A program made the translations under genes and the position numbers. A stretch of 64,000 bases of DNA, taken from contig JAUNUR010000007.1 of the NCBI GenBank assembly GCA_030538085.1, forward strand, positions 1-64,000. Direction: 5' to 3'. Positions 39,338-48,939 of this stretch are shown one piece after another. Each line of letters begins with the position of its first letter. The stretch's first letter is position 1. Origin of the DNA: Pseudomonadota bacterium (lineage in GTDB: Bacteria > Pseudomonadota > Gammaproteobacteria > Burkholderiales > Burkholderiaceae_C). The notes beneath the pieces were generated by a model, which did no database searches, had not been told where the DNA came from, and saw nothing but the letters and a program-made list of their open reading frames with translations.

Positions 39338-39697
39338 ATGATCAAGAACATTCTCGTCGTCGATGACAGCCAGGTTGATCGCTCGCGCCTGGAGCGCCTA
39401 TTGAGTTCCGTCGGTTATCAGGTGGCCGCCGCCGACAACGGACAGGCCGCGCTGGACGCGGTCAAGAAAAGCAAGCCGGACTTGATTCTCATGGACGTCA
39501 ACATGCCGGTCATGGACGGTTTTGCCGCCACGCGCGCCCTGCGTGGCGATGCGGCAACGAAGGATATTCCCGTCGTGATGGTGACCGCCAAGGATCAGAA
39601 AGCCGACAAGGCCTGGGGCCAGATGCTGGGCGCGAAAGGCTACGTGACCAAGCCCTTTACCGACGAAGACGTGCTGTCGGTGGTGCGCTCGCTGTAA
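39338..39697 (+). CDS. pilH: PilH-like single-domain response regulator
   Basis: A CheY-like protein of 119 residues, receiver domain only. It has ILVVDDSQVDRSRLERLLSS, the phosphorylated Asp in LILMDVNMPVMDGFAATRAL, VVMVTAKDQKADKAWG with the switch Thr, and GAKGYVTKPFTDEDVL. The AWGQMLGAKGYVTKP stretch is typical of PilH. In Pil-Chp systems PilH favours retraction or acts as phosphate sink. ATG 39338 follows a GGAG site. It sits between the PilG-like gene (95 bp) and the CheW-like gene (44 bp). Confidence 0.93.
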   Translation: MIKNILVVDDSQVDRSRLERLLSSVGYQVAAADNGQAALDAVKKSKPDLILMDVNMPVMDGFAATRALRGDAATKDIPVVMVTAKDQKADKAWGQMLGAKGYVTKPFTDEDVLSVVRSL

Positions 39698-39741
39698 AGC
39701 GCCGCAACCCTCAGCTTGCCAGACAGCCAACCGACTGCCTC

Positions 39742-40437
39742 ATGAACTCCGTACAGCCACATTCGGATCGGACCTTGGCCGACGCACTCGCTGGCGCCGG
39801 CTTGCTCCCGCCCGTGCAGGCGCTGATGCAGGGGTTCGTGTGGGACGTCCCCTCGCCCGCGCAGTCGCTGCCGGTCGAAGCGCTTGATGCAGGCTTGGAG
39901 CCGAGCACTGGCGCAAGCCCTGCGATGGCGTTGGGCGAATCTCCACTGGTCGCGCCACTTGCCGAAGCCGGGCTTTGGCAGCGCCAGGGCTTCAAGGTGG
40001 GCACCTTGGGACTGATGATCGGGTACGCCGACAGCAGCGAACTGACGGAAGTTCCGCCACTTCATCCACTGCCGAATGCACCGGCCTGGCTGCTTGGCAT
40101 GGCCAACCTGCACGGCAACACCATCGTGGTTTTCGATCTGGCCAATTATTTGCGGCTGGATTTGGCCCATGCATCCAACCCATTGCCAAATACAAGCATT
40201 TCAGGGCAGCAGATGCTCTTGATTCTGTCGCATGGCCCAGATGCGGCAGGCGTCATCATTCAAGGACTGCCCGAGCGCCTGCGGCTATCGCCGGAGCATC
40301 AAACCGCCTCCGAATTGGCGCCGGAGATTTTGCTACCCCACGTGCGCGGCACGTTTTTGATTGATGAGCAGATATGGTTTGACTTGAATCATCACAGTCT
40401 GCTGGAAGCGTTGGAGCAAGAGCTTCAGAAGCACTGA
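39742..40437 (+). CDS. pilI: CheW-like coupling protein (PilI type)
   Basis: A protein of 231 residues in which the CheW domain occupies about residues 75-225. GFKVGTLGLMIGYADSSELT leads into LPNAPAWLLGMANLHGNTIV and VFDLANYLRLD, a standard CheW core. The first 70 residues are an extra, poorly conserved segment, longer than in typical PilI. It would link the MCP at 41.4 kb to the ChpA-type kinase. It follows pilH by 44 bp and is followed after 50 bp by the solute-binding lipoprotein gene, all on the same strand. Confidence 0.9.
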   Translation: MNSVQPHSDRTLADALAGAGLLPPVQALMQGFVWDVPSPAQSLPVEALDAGLEPSTGASPAMALGESPLVAPLAEAGLWQRQGFKVGTLGLMIGYADSSELTEVPPLHPLPNAPAWLLGMANLHGNTIVVFDLANYLRLDLAHASNPLPNTSISGQQMLLILSHGPDAAGVIIQGLPERLRLSPEHQTASELAPEILLPHVRGTFLIDEQIWFDLNHHSLLEALEQELQKH

Positions 40438-40487
40438 TCACGTGAGTGCCGATCAATATTTTTGACTGATTTCCTGAGGGCTTATTT

Positions 40488-41321
40488 ATGAAATATCGGA
40501 TTTCTGAAATTTGGCGCATGGGCACCATGGTCATTGCCGCCATGCTGTTGGGGGGCTGTAATCCGACGGACGGCGCCAAGAGCACCAGCGTTGATGCGGC
40601 GCCGGTTAATCAAGCTGCCAGCGGCGGTCTGAACGTCAAGCACGTACGCGTTGGAGTGGATGCCAACTTCCCTCCCATGGTGTACCGGGATGCGAGAGGC
40701 CAACTGGTCGGGTATGACATCGACTTGTCGCGTGAAGCCTTCAAGCGAATGGGCGCCGAAGTCGAATACCACGACCTTCATTGGGGTGCCAAGGACGACG
40801 AACTGCTCAAATTCAAGAACGTCGACATGTTCTGGTCGGGCGTGAACATTTCCCCCGCTCGCGCGGAAGTGTATGAGTTCTCCGCCCCCTACCTGGCTAA
40901 CAAGCAGATCGTGGTGGTGCCCGTGAATTCACCCATTCGCACCATCGCGGATCTTGGCGGCAAGCGCGTCGGCGTGCAGCGCGGCAGTTCGCTGCTGCCA
41001 CGCCTGGAAGCGATTCAGGGGCCGGAGGGCCGAATCCAGAGTGTTGAAACATTCGAAGAATACGCGGGCATTCTCGTCTCGATGCTGGAAGGGAAACTGG
41101 ACGCCGGATTAATGGGTTCAGTGGCGCTCGATTACTACCAGAAAAACACCCCGGGCAAATTCAGAATCCTGGACGAAAACCTGGGCGAAACCAATATGGC
41201 CGTGGCGTTCCGCAAGGAAGATCGCAACTTTGTCGAAAACTTCAACAAGGTATTAGAGGCCATGAAGGCAGACGGCACCACGGAAAGAATCCGCGCGCGC
41301 TGGTTTGACAACAAAGCATAA
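40488..41321 (+). CDS. Periplasmic solute-binding lipoprotein (SBP_bac_3) inside the chemosensory operon
   Basis: A protein of 277 residues with a lipoprotein signal ending MLLGGC (lipidated Cys24), then an amino-acid type solute-binding fold. It has VRVGVDANFPPMVYRDARGQ, LVGYDIDLSREAFKRMGAEV, MFWSGVNISPARAEVYEFSA, GGKRVGVQRGSSLLPRLEAI and TNMAVAFRKEDRNFVENFNK. These are the family-3 (polar amino acid/opine) signatures. There is no ABC permease or ATPase nearby. It lies between pilI (50 bp) and the MCP gene (37 bp) with tight spacing, so it is part of the operon. A role as periplasmic ligand sensor that docks on the MCP is the likely meaning; this is inference. Confidence 0.93.
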   Translation: MKYRISEIWRMGTMVIAAMLLGGCNPTDGAKSTSVDAAPVNQAASGGLNVKHVRVGVDANFPPMVYRDARGQLVGYDIDLSREAFKRMGAEVEYHDLHWGAKDDELLKFKNVDMFWSGVNISPARAEVYEFSAPYLANKQIVVVPVNSPIRTIADLGGKRVGVQRGSSLLPRLEAIQGPEGRIQSVETFEEYAGILVSMLEGKLDAGLMGSVALDYYQKNTPGKFRILDENLGETNMAVAFRKEDRNFVENFNKVLEAMKADGTTERIRARWFDNKA

Positions 41322-41358
41322 GAATTCTTTCGCACATTGCGCATAGTGAGGTCTGCAC

Positions 41359-43179
41359 ATGAATGCAACTTTTATTCGTAGAGCCCTTTTGGTGCTGCTG
41401 GCGCTGGTCGTGGCGGCGCTGGCGGGCCTGGCGCTCTCTTTCTTCCAGTTGCAACGCGCATCCAGCGCGCTGAGTGAAGCGGAATCCAACCGCGTGCTCT
41501 CCTACCAGCTTGCCATGGAGTTGCGGCAGAGCTCGGATGACTTGACGCGTTTGGCCCGGGCGGCGGTGGCCACTGGCGATCCGGAGTACGAGCGGCAATA
41601 CAACACCGTGCTGGCCATTCGTAACGGCGAACTGCCACGGCCAACGAACTATCACCACGTGTATTGGGACTTGGTCGACCCCGAGCGGCCCGCCAAGCCA
41701 CGTGCCGACACACCCGACCTGACACCCTTGCATGACCGCATGCAGAAAGCCGGCTTCGCCGCGGATGAGCTGGAACTGGTGACGCAGTCCGAACAGAACT
41801 CCGGCGCGCTGGCGGAAAAGGAGCTTGTCGCGCTGAACATGGCCAAGGGCAAATTCAAGAACCCGCAAGGCGAGTTTCTGCGCCTGGGCCCCATCGACCG
41901 TGACAGCGCGTTGAAACTGGTGTTCGGCAACGAATATCAGCGTGAAAAAGCCACCGTGATGCGGCCGCTGGAGCAGTTTTTCGTCAAGATGGAGCAGCGC
42001 TTGAACACGGCGGTGTCGGATGCCACGACTGGACAGTTCCGGGCACAGGTGCTGTTCGTGAGCATGATCGCCTTGTCGCTGGCGCTGATCGGCGCGCTGA
42101 TTTATTTCGGTCGCAAGCAGTCTCGAATGGACCTCGCCGAACGGGCGCTGGCACAGAAGAAAGCGGAAGAAGAAAACGAACAGCTGAACAACTCCGTGAT
42201 CAGCGTGCTGCAGGCCGTGAACGAGTTGTCACAACGTGATCTGACGGTGAAAGCGCCCGTGACGGAGGACGTGATTGGCACGGTATCGGCCTCAATCAAC
42301 GCGCTGGCCGACGAAACCTCGCGCGTGTTGCACGGCGTGACCACCATTGCCGGTCAGGTGGAGCAGGTGTCGGGCAACGTGAAGTCGCAGGCCGATCTGG
42401 TGACGCAGACCGCCGACAACGAACGCGCCAGCGTGGCGCAGATGGTGGACGCGCTGCTGGACGCCACGCAGACCATGAACCAGGTGGCCGCCCTGGCGGA
42501 GCAGTCGAACGACTCCGCCGAGAAGGCGACCGTGGCGACCGACAACGCGCTGGGCACGGTGAACGACACAGTCAAGGGCATGGAGGCGATTCGCGAAACC
42601 ATTGCCGAAACGGAAAAGCGCATCAAGCGTCTGGGCGAACGTTCGCAAGAGATTTCAGGCATCGTGAACCTCATCAACACGATTTCGGAACGCACGCACG
42701 TGCTGGCGCTGAATGCATCCATGCAGGCGGCGGTGGCCGGTGAAGCGGGGCGCGGCTTCGCGGTGGTGGCAGAAGAAGTGCAGCGACTGGCTGAAAGCTC
42801 GCGTAACGCCACGCAGCAGATCGGTACGCTGGTGAACAACATCCAGCAGGAAACCAACGAAACGATCAGCACGGTGAACCGCACGATTGGCCAGGTGGTC
42901 GAGGGTTCGGAACAGGCGCAGAAGGCCGGCGAGCAGATGCGCCAGACGCAGGAGATCACGGGCCAACTGGTGGCTCAGGTGCGAAGCATCGCGCACGCAT
43001 CGGAACAACAGAAAGCCATGTCGGCGCAGTTGCTCGAAGCGGTGCAGAAGATTGGTGAGTCGACCGACCAGACGGCCCAGCAGATCGAGGCGCAGAACAA
43101 GGAAACCGACACCCTGCTCGACGCCGCGCGTCGGCTGGTGGAGTCGGTGAGCGTGTTCAAGCTCCCGGCGTCGGTCTGA
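41359..43179 (+). CDS. pilJ: PilJ-position methyl-accepting chemotaxis protein with atypical sensory domain
   Basis: An MCP of 606 residues. Helix 1 is at about residues 8-30, a periplasmic part runs to about 228, and helix 2 spans about 230-252. A HAMP-like region and a long signalling coiled coil with the hairpin tip [20 protein letters not shown] follow. The sensory part has [20 protein letters not shown] and [20 protein letters not shown]. This pattern occurs in some cyclases and kinases, not the PilJ N-terminal domain of Pseudomonas. The tip and operon position identify it as the PilJ equivalent. Methylation sites are not obvious and no CheR or CheB genes are in the operon. It follows the solute-binding lipoprotein gene by 37 bp. 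Confidence 0.9.
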   Translation: MNATFIRRALLVLLALVVAALAGLALSFFQLQRASSALSEAESNRVLSYQLAMELRQSSDDLTRLARAAVATGDPEYERQYNTVLAIRNGELPRPTNYHHVYWDLVDPERPAKPRADTPDLTPLHDRMQKAGFAADELELVTQSEQNSGALAEKELVALNMAKGKFKNPQGEFLRLGPIDRDSALKLVFGNEYQREKATVMRPLEQFFVKMEQRLNTAVSDATTGQFRAQVLFVSMIALSLALIGALIYFGRKQSRMDLAERALAQKKAEEENEQLNNSVISVLQAVNELSQRDLTVKAPVTEDVIGTVSASINALADETSRVLHGVTTIAGQVEQVSGNVKSQADLVTQTADNERASVAQMVDALLDATQTMNQVAALAEQSNDSAEKATVATDNALGTVNDTVKGMEAIRETIAETEKRIKRLGERSQEISGIVNLINTISERTHVLALNASMQAAVAGEAGRGFAVVAEEVQRLAESSRNATQQIGTLVNNIQQETNETISTVNRTIGQVVEGSEQAQKAGEQMRQTQEITGQLVAQVRSIAHASEQQKAMSAQLLEAVQKIGESTDQTAQQIEAQNKETDTLLDAARRLVESVSVFKLPASV

Positions 43180-43225
43180 ACGGTTTCGCGCGCTGCTTCA
43201 TGGCCCGCTCGAAAGGATTTTCGAG

Positions 43226-46084
43226 GTGAAACTTCACGATTTGATCGAAGCCTTGGCTGGCGAGATCGAGCTTGTCCAGCCCGACCTGAACCGGGCGCTG
43301 GACGAACTGGCGCAGCGCGAGATCGACGAGCCGGAGTTCATGGACGCGCTGGACCAGTACAGCGGCCAGGCCCAGCGCATGGGCGAGGCGGCCGAAATGG
43401 CCGGTTTTCCTGGTCTGCAACAAGTGTGCGAGCACGTGCTGGAAAACACGCTCATGATCGCGGCCTACGAACGCGCGGAGCGAGAACCCACGCTGCAGTT
43501 CCTGCGCCGATGGCCGGCGCTGGTGGTGCATTACCTGCGCAACATGAGCGATCCGTCCACGGCCGCGGGCCTGGTGGACCATCTGCGCATGGCTCCCAGC
43601 CCGATGGATGAAGAGCGCGCCTTGCGGGTCATGCACCAGCTGGGCTCCATGCCGCAGGCCAGCATCCAGGATGCTCACGCCGCGCATTCCACGCGCCCGG
43701 TGCTGGCGTCTCCACACGATGTGGAGCTGGTGATTCCGGAAGACGTGGATCAGAAGCTGCTGGAAGGCTTCATGCAGGAAGCGCCGGGACAAGGCCGCCA
43801 CCTGGTGGAGCTGGCCCGCAACATGGCGGCGGGCGAAGGCGACAGCTCCGACATCGTGGCGGCCAAGCGCATCGCCCACACCATGAAGGGCTCCGGCGCC
43901 ACCATCGGCCTGCGCGGGCTGGCATCGCTGGGCCACCATTTCGAGGACATCCTCGAACACTTCGAAGAACAGGGCAGCCATGTCGCCAAACCGGTGGCCG
44001 ACGTGCTGCTGGACGCCGCCTACTGCCTGGAGCAGATGGTTGGCTACGTGATCGGCGACGACGAGTACCCGCAGCAGGCACAGGCCGTGCTGCAAAGCGT
44101 GCTCGACATGGCCAACCGGATCGATCACGGCGAATCGCTGGACGAGCCGCTGTCGCGCGCGCTGATGAACGCGCACGACAGCGAGGCCGCGGGCGACGTG
44201 GCGCTGCGTGAGGCGCCCGCCGCCGTGCGCGTCGAGCGCAAGGCCCCGGTGGCCGCGGGCGCCGCGCTGCGGGTGTCGCTGGACCGCGTGGAAGAGCTTT
44301 TTCGCGTGTCGGGCGAGGTGTCGGTACACACCGCCGCGATGGAAACGCGCATCAAGAACCTGACGGATGGCGCCAAGGAACTGCTGGAGCAGAACCTGCG
44401 CGTGCAGCGGCGCCTGTTCGAGCTGGAAACGCTGGTCGACGTGCGCGCCCTGACCATGATGCGGGGCCGTTCGCAGCGCGCCGAGGGCGCGCACTTCGAC
44501 CCTCTTGAGATGGACCAGTACAGCGAGCTGCACAGCACGGCGCACGCGTTGGTCGAAGAAGCCGCTGACGCACGCATGCTGGCGCACCGCATGGAAGAGG
44601 GCATCGCCCAACTGTCGGGCATGCAGACGAAGCAGCAGTTGTTGTCGCGCGACTTGCAGCACCTGGTGATGGCCACGCGCATGGCGGAAGTGGGCGTGCT
44701 TGAATCACGCTTGCAGCGCAACGTGAGGACGACGTGCCAGGCCACGGGCAAACAGGCCGAGCTGGTATTGAACGGGGGCGCCACGCTGATCGACAGCGAT
44801 GTGCTCAACCGGCTGGCGGAGCCGCTGCTGCACCTGATCCGCAATGCCATCGACCACGGACTGGAATCGCCCGCCGACCGCCGCCGCGAAGGCAAGCCCG
44901 AAAGCGGCACCATCACGCTCGACTTCACTCGTCAGGGACAGCAGGTGGTGCTGCGCTGCGAAGACGACGGCCGCGGCCTTGACCTGCTGGCCATCCAGCA
45001 GCGCGCCGTGGAGCGCGGGCTCATCGTCAGCGGACTGGCCATGAGCGAGGAAGAAGTTTCACGGCTGATCCTGATGCCGGGCTTTTCCACCCGCGACGCG
45101 GTCAGCGAAGTCTCGGGCCGCGGCGTCGGTCTGGACGTGGTGCGCGAATGGGTCAGCGGCGTCAACGGCACCATTCGCATCCAGTCACGCCCCCGGCAGG
45201 GCTGCGTGATCGAGCTGCGTTTCGCCGCCTCGCTGTCCACCGTCCAATCGCTGGTGGTTGAGATTCATGACGAGCGCTTCGCGCTGCCCTCGGTGCAGGT
45301 CGAGCAAGCCGTGCCGCGCGGCGTCGGCCGGTTCGAGCAACTGGGCGACCGACTCATCTACCACCACAACAAGCGGGCCATCCCGGCCACTCATCTGGCG
45401 CAGCTGGTGGGACTTCCGGTGGATGAGGCCAGGCCGCTCGACGAATACGACGTGGTCGTGCTGACGCTGCACAACAAGCTGCACGCGCTGGCCGTGGACC
45501 GCCTGCTGGACGCGCGTGAACTGCTGGTCAAGCACCCTGGGCGATTCGCCCGGCACGTGCGGGGCGTGGCGGGCTTGTCGATCCTGGGCGATGGCGGCGT
45601 GTGCGTCAACCTGGATCTGGCGCAACTGCTTCAGGGCGAGGTACGGCAGGCCGTCATCGGCAAGCGGCCCGAGGCGGCGATCAGCGTCAAGCGTGATCTG
45701 CCGTCGGTGCTGATCGTGGACGATGCGCTGTCGGTTCGCAACTCGCTGCAGCAGTTGGTCGAAGACGCCGGTTTCCGCGCCGAAACCGCGCGCGATGGCC
45801 TGGAGGCAATCAACGCGCTGCGGGCTTTCAGGCCCGACATCGTGCTGACCGACCTGGAGATGCCCAACATGAACGGCGTGGAACTGACCGCCCACATCCG
45901 CGCCAACGATCACATGAAGTCCATGCCGGTGATCATGATCACCTCGCGATCGCAAGACAAGCATCGCCGGCTGGCGGAGACGGCGGGGGTCGACACCTAC
46001 ATCACCAAGCCGTACAGTGAAAGCGAACTGCTGCACACCATTCGCCAGGCCGTAGCCACGCCCGCTGCAGGCATGAACCCATGA
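43226..46084 (+). CDS. chpA: ChpA-type hybrid CheA histidine kinase/response regulator
   Basis: A cytoplasmic hybrid kinase of 952 residues. An N-terminal HPt-like helical domain without a phospho-histidine motif (about 1-105) precedes a true HPt with AKRIAHTMKGSGATIG (His218). A dimerisation region follows near 350-430, then the HATPase with LLHLIRNAIDHGLESP, DDGRGLDLLAIQQRA and VSGRGVGLDVVREWV. A CheW-like domain spans about 680-810, and a C-terminal receiver starts near 828 (VLIVDDALSVRNSLQ, LTDLEMPNMNG, YITKPYSESE). Pseudomonas ChpA has eight Xpt domains; this one is much shorter. Its stop overlaps the start of the next small gene (ATGA). Confidence 0.95.
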   Translation: MKLHDLIEALAGEIELVQPDLNRALDELAQREIDEPEFMDALDQYSGQAQRMGEAAEMAGFPGLQQVCEHVLENTLMIAAYERAEREPTLQFLRRWPALVVHYLRNMSDPSTAAGLVDHLRMAPSPMDEERALRVMHQLGSMPQASIQDAHAAHSTRPVLASPHDVELVIPEDVDQKLLEGFMQEAPGQGRHLVELARNMAAGEGDSSDIVAAKRIAHTMKGSGATIGLRGLASLGHHFEDILEHFEEQGSHVAKPVADVLLDAAYCLEQMVGYVIGDDEYPQQAQAVLQSVLDMANRIDHGESLDEPLSRALMNAHDSEAAGDVALREAPAAVRVERKAPVAAGAALRVSLDRVEELFRVSGEVSVHTAAMETRIKNLTDGAKELLEQNLRVQRRLFELETLVDVRALTMMRGRSQRAEGAHFDPLEMDQYSELHSTAHALVEEAADARMLAHRMEEGIAQLSGMQTKQQLLSRDLQHLVMATRMAEVGVLESRLQRNVRTTCQATGKQAELVLNGGATLIDSDVLNRLAEPLLHLIRNAIDHGLESPADRRREGKPESGTITLDFTRQGQQVVLRCEDDGRGLDLLAIQQRAVERGLIVSGLAMSEEEVSRLILMPGFSTRDAVSEVSGRGVGLDVVREWVSGVNGTIRIQSRPRQGCVIELRFAASLSTVQSLVVEIHDERFALPSVQVEQAVPRGVGRFEQLGDRLIYHHNKRAIPATHLAQLVGLPVDEARPLDEYDVVVLTLHNKLHALAVDRLLDARELLVKHPGRFARHVRGVAGLSILGDGGVCVNLDLAQLLQGEVRQAVIGKRPEAAISVKRDLPSVLIVDDALSVRNSLQQLVEDAGFRAETARDGLEAINALRAFRPDIVLTDLEMPNMNGVELTAHIRANDHMKSMPVIMITSRSQDKHRRLAETAGVDTYITKPYSESELLHTIRQAVATPAAGMNP

Positions 46085-46536
46085 ACATCGCCTCATCCCC
46101 TGTCCAGGCCCCCGAGCAATATGTGCTGCTGCGCGCCGACGATCTGCGCCTGCTGCTGCCCAGCACCGACGTCGGGCCAGCCGAACACTTCAGCGGCTTG
46201 CTGGAACCGCTGGACGGCTCCGGTCTGCTGTGCAACCCGGCGGACCCCGAAGGCGCGGCGTTCTACGTGGCGTTGTCGTCCAGCATGAAGCCCCTGCCCG
46301 AAGCGCCGGTTGACCGTTTTCTGACCACCACGCTCGGCGACTCCGGCGCCTCCTTGCGCTGGTGCTGGAGCGAGGTGCGCATGCTGGCATCCAGCGCCGT
46401 CACGCCCCAGCCACTGCCGCAGGCGCTGCGCGCGCCGTATTCGCCCATCGCGGAATTCACCGTGTTCGAAGACCACATCGTTTTCTTCTGCGACGCGGCT
46501 CGCGTGGCGGACTTCGTCTTTGCCCACAGGACATGA
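46081..46536 (+). CDS. Unknown small protein of the Pil-Chp operon
   Basis: A protein of 151 residues whose ATG overlaps the ChpA stop by four bases and whose stop overlaps the following CheW gene (ATGA at 46533-46536). Translation is therefore coupled on both sides. The sequence (EQYVLLRADDLRLLLPSTDV, GLLEPLDGSGLLCNPADPEG, SPIAEFTVFEDHIVFFCDAA) has a beta-rich pattern that could be a degenerate CheW-like fold, in the ChpC position of other Pil-Chp clusters. No CheW signature residues are clear. I do not recognise it as a named family. Confidence 0.85.
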   Translation: MNIASSPVQAPEQYVLLRADDLRLLLPSTDVGPAEHFSGLLEPLDGSGLLCNPADPEGAAFYVALSSSMKPLPEAPVDRFLTTTLGDSGASLRWCWSEVRMLASSAVTPQPLPQALRAPYSPIAEFTVFEDHIVFFCDAARVADFVFAHRT

Positions 46537-47060
46537 CCATGGCGACGGATTTGCAGACGCTCCCGGAGCCGGCCAGCGACCACGACAACACGCCGCAGGA
46601 CACCGCGCCGCGCGCCACCGCGCGGTTGCTGGAATACGCGCCCGGTCACTACGTGGCCCTGCCGCCGCACGCCACGCTGGAAGTGGTGGAGCAGCCCACC
46701 GTCGTGCCCGTTCCCGGCGCGCCCTACTACGCCCATGGTCTGATGGCATGGCAAGGCACCTGGATTCCGCTGATTCACCTCGAATCCATCGTCCGCGCCT
46801 ACGTCTCGGTGCCACTGCCGCCGATTCCGCGCTACTGCCTCGTCACGGCTTATCAAGCGGCGCCGGGGGCAGAGATTCAACATGGCGCGATCGCGCTGCC
46901 CCGCTTGCCGCAATTCACCACGGTCACCGACAACGATGCCTGCCCCTTGCCGACCGACAGCGACGTCTGGCCGCTGCTGGCCATGTCGTGCTTTCACTCG
47001 GGCGAGCATCAAATCCCCATCATCGACACGGGCCGCCTGTTCACGCTCTATCACGGCTGA
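46533..47060 (+). CDS. CheW-like protein, second in the operon (ChpC-like)
   Basis: A protein of 175 residues with a CheW-type pattern: RATARLLEYAPGHYVALPPH, LEVVEQPTVVPVPGAPYYAH and GLMAWQGTWIPLIHLESIVR, followed by a second beta lobe ending HQIPIIDTGRLFTLYH. It is the last gene of the Pil-Chp operon. The ATG at 46533 overlaps the preceding stop; a second ATG two codons later is also possible. A second coupling protein in this position corresponds to ChpC in Pseudomonas, which may connect alternative receptors. The 306 bp after it (47061-47366) contain no gene; an AT-rich promoter-like stretch lies near 47290-47350. Confidence 0.85.
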   Translation: MTMATDLQTLPEPASDHDNTPQDTAPRATARLLEYAPGHYVALPPHATLEVVEQPTVVPVPGAPYYAHGLMAWQGTWIPLIHLESIVRAYVSVPLPPIPRYCLVTAYQAAPGAEIQHGAIALPRLPQFTTVTDNDACPLPTDSDVWPLLAMSCFHSGEHQIPIIDTGRLFTLYHG

Positions 47061-47366
47061 CGCCTCGGCCGCTGAGTGGTTTGGCAACGCGCGCCACAAC
47101 CCCGAATCCCGAGCACGAAGGAGGGTCAACGCATCATGCACCCGATCCGCGCCACGCTGGGTGCGCCTACCGGCGCGGCACGCCCATCGCGGAACACAGG
47201 TCGCTGAAACCGCACATCCCGGCTTCAGCACCGCCCGTCGCTTTTTCAGTCAATTTAGGCCGCCCAGCACTTTGCGGCTCAAGCATGTTGTGCCACAATC
47301 ACGTACCCAAAATACTTATAACAATGCCTATAGCATTGGCACATCAAGACAAAAGGGGATGTCTAT

Positions 47367-47978
47367 ATGAATCGCATTTTGACACTGTGCGCCAGCGGCG
47401 CCTTCCTGGTGACGGTGCTCGGCGCTTGCGCGCAGACTCCTACCGATCCGGCAGCGCCGCCGGACACCATCCGCATCTGCGATGACACCGGCTGCTCATA
47501 CCGGCCTCGCAGCGGCGGCACCTTCAACCCGAATGCCGGAGTCGATTCCGAACAAGAGCGCCGCATGGCCGCCTTGACCGACATGGCCAAGGCCGATCCG
47601 CGCGCCGCCTACGACCTGGGGCTGCGCTATTACCGTGGCGACGGGGTCGAGCAGAACAGCTACCGCGCCATTGAGTTCATGCGCAGCGCTGGCGAGCGTG
47701 GCGACGTGCGCGCGCAAGCCGCGCTGGGCAAGTTTTACCTCATGGGAGTCGAGGAAATGGGCTCCGACCCGGCAGAGGCCGAGAAGTGGCTTGGCATGGC
47801 GGTCGAGCGTGGCGACAAGGAATCGGAAAAACTGCTGGCCGAAGCCCGCACCGCCAAGAAAAACGAGGCCGACCTGCGCCGCTGGGTAGAGGCGCACCAC
47901 GCCGCCTGGCGCGGCTGGTGGGTCAGCGGCTACACCTACCGCACCTACTGGCGCGACAGCGCCTGGTATTACTATTGA
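47367..47978 (+). CDS. SEL1-repeat lipoprotein
   Basis: A lipoprotein of 203 residues with signal peptide MNRILTLCASGAFLVTVLGA and lipidated Cys21. Two to three SEL1-type helical repeats follow (AAYDLGLRYYRGDGVEQNSY, AQAALGKFYLMGVEEMGSDP, AEKWLGMAVERGDKES). A C-terminal aromatic tail has many Trp and Tyr (HHAAWRGWWVSGYTYRTYWR). SEL1 proteins mediate protein-protein contacts; the aromatic tail may contact membrane or glycan. It precedes another lipoprotein gene by 107 bp, both on the plus strand. Confidence 0.85.
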   Translation: MNRILTLCASGAFLVTVLGACAQTPTDPAAPPDTIRICDDTGCSYRPRSGGTFNPNAGVDSEQERRMAALTDMAKADPRAAYDLGLRYYRGDGVEQNSYRAIEFMRSAGERGDVRAQAALGKFYLMGVEEMGSDPAEAEKWLGMAVERGDKESEKLLAEARTAKKNEADLRRWVEAHHAAWRGWWVSGYTYRTYWRDSAWYYY

Positions 47979-48085
47979 GATTCCGCAACCCGCGCGGCGC
48001 CACATATGCAGGTTCGCGACGCGGATACACCGCACGGCCCAGAGGGAGGGCCGTTTTCACTTGACTCGATATTCCAGGAGATTCC

Positions 48086-48916
48086 ATGATTCCCAAGCAA
48101 CTGTGCGTCGGCGCCGCAGCCGTTCTGTCCGCCTTTGCCCTGACCGGTTGTGTGACGCCCGGCGGCGGCATGCTGAAAACCGGCAATTCACCCACCGCCG
48201 TGAGCGGCGCGGCGGGCGGTAGCACCAGCGCTGGCGCGGCCGAGAGCCTGGAGCGTTGCGACGCTCCCCTGGGCACGCTGGCCGTGGACGACGGACGCGA
48301 CAAGGAGTGGTGGGGCAGCTTTGGCGCCGCCACGCAAATCACCTCGATCGAGCCCCTGCTGCGCCTGGCCGTGCAGCAGTCCAACTGCTTCGTGATCACC
48401 TCCATGGGCAACAGCCGCCTGGATGGCCGGATGTCGGCCATCACCGCCAAGCAGCGCAACTCAGGCGAATTCCGTGCTGGCTCGCGTCAGCAAAAAGGCC
48501 AGCGCGTGGCCGCCGACTATTACATGGAGCCGTCCATCGTCATCAACAACGATGCCACTGGCCAGTTGATGGGTGCCCTGGGCGGCCTGATTGGCCGCGG
48601 CGGCGCCCTGCTCGGTGCCGGGATGCAAAGCAAGGTATCGGTGGTGACCTTGTCGCTCTTCGATATCCGCTCGGGTGTGCAGATCTCGGCGGCGGAAGGC
48701 AATGCCACGGCCACCAACTTCGGCGCCGCGCTGGGCGCCATCGGTGGCGGCGCGGCCGGCGGCCTGAGTGGTTTCTCGCGCACACCGGAAGGCAAGGCCA
48801 CGGTGGCGGCCTTCATCGACTCGTACAACAAGATGGTCGTGGCGCTGCGCAGCTACAAGGCGCAGGAAGTCAAGGGCGGCCTGGGCCGTGGTGGTGTGCT
48901 GAAAGTCGGCCAGTAA
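48086..48916 (+). CDS. CsgG/HfaB-type outer-membrane lipoprotein
   Basis: A lipoprotein of 276 residues; signal MIPKQLCVGAAAVLSAFALTGC, lipidated Cys22. The mature part follows a CsgG/HfaB (or LpoB-like) pattern: PLGTLAVDDGRDKEWWGSFG, LLRLAVQQSNCFVITSMGNS and ADYYMEPSIVIN. A glycine-rich segment of about 45 residues comes next (GQLMGALGGLIGRGGALLGA), then VVTLSLFDIRSGVQISAAEG. CsgG proteins form secretion pores, but the present protein lacks curli neighbours. The glycine-rich segments resemble membrane-inserting or surface-lipoprotein regions. It ends just before a strong terminator. Confidence 0.8.
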   Translation: MIPKQLCVGAAAVLSAFALTGCVTPGGGMLKTGNSPTAVSGAAGGSTSAGAAESLERCDAPLGTLAVDDGRDKEWWGSFGAATQITSIEPLLRLAVQQSNCFVITSMGNSRLDGRMSAITAKQRNSGEFRAGSRQQKGQRVAADYYMEPSIVINNDATGQLMGALGGLIGRGGALLGAGMQSKVSVVTLSLFDIRSGVQISAAEGNATATNFGAALGAIGGGAAGGLSGFSRTPEGKATVAAFIDSYNKMVVALRSYKAQEVKGGLGRGGVLKVGQ

Positions 48917-48939
48917 ACCGCGAACTCTCGCACTTGCTC

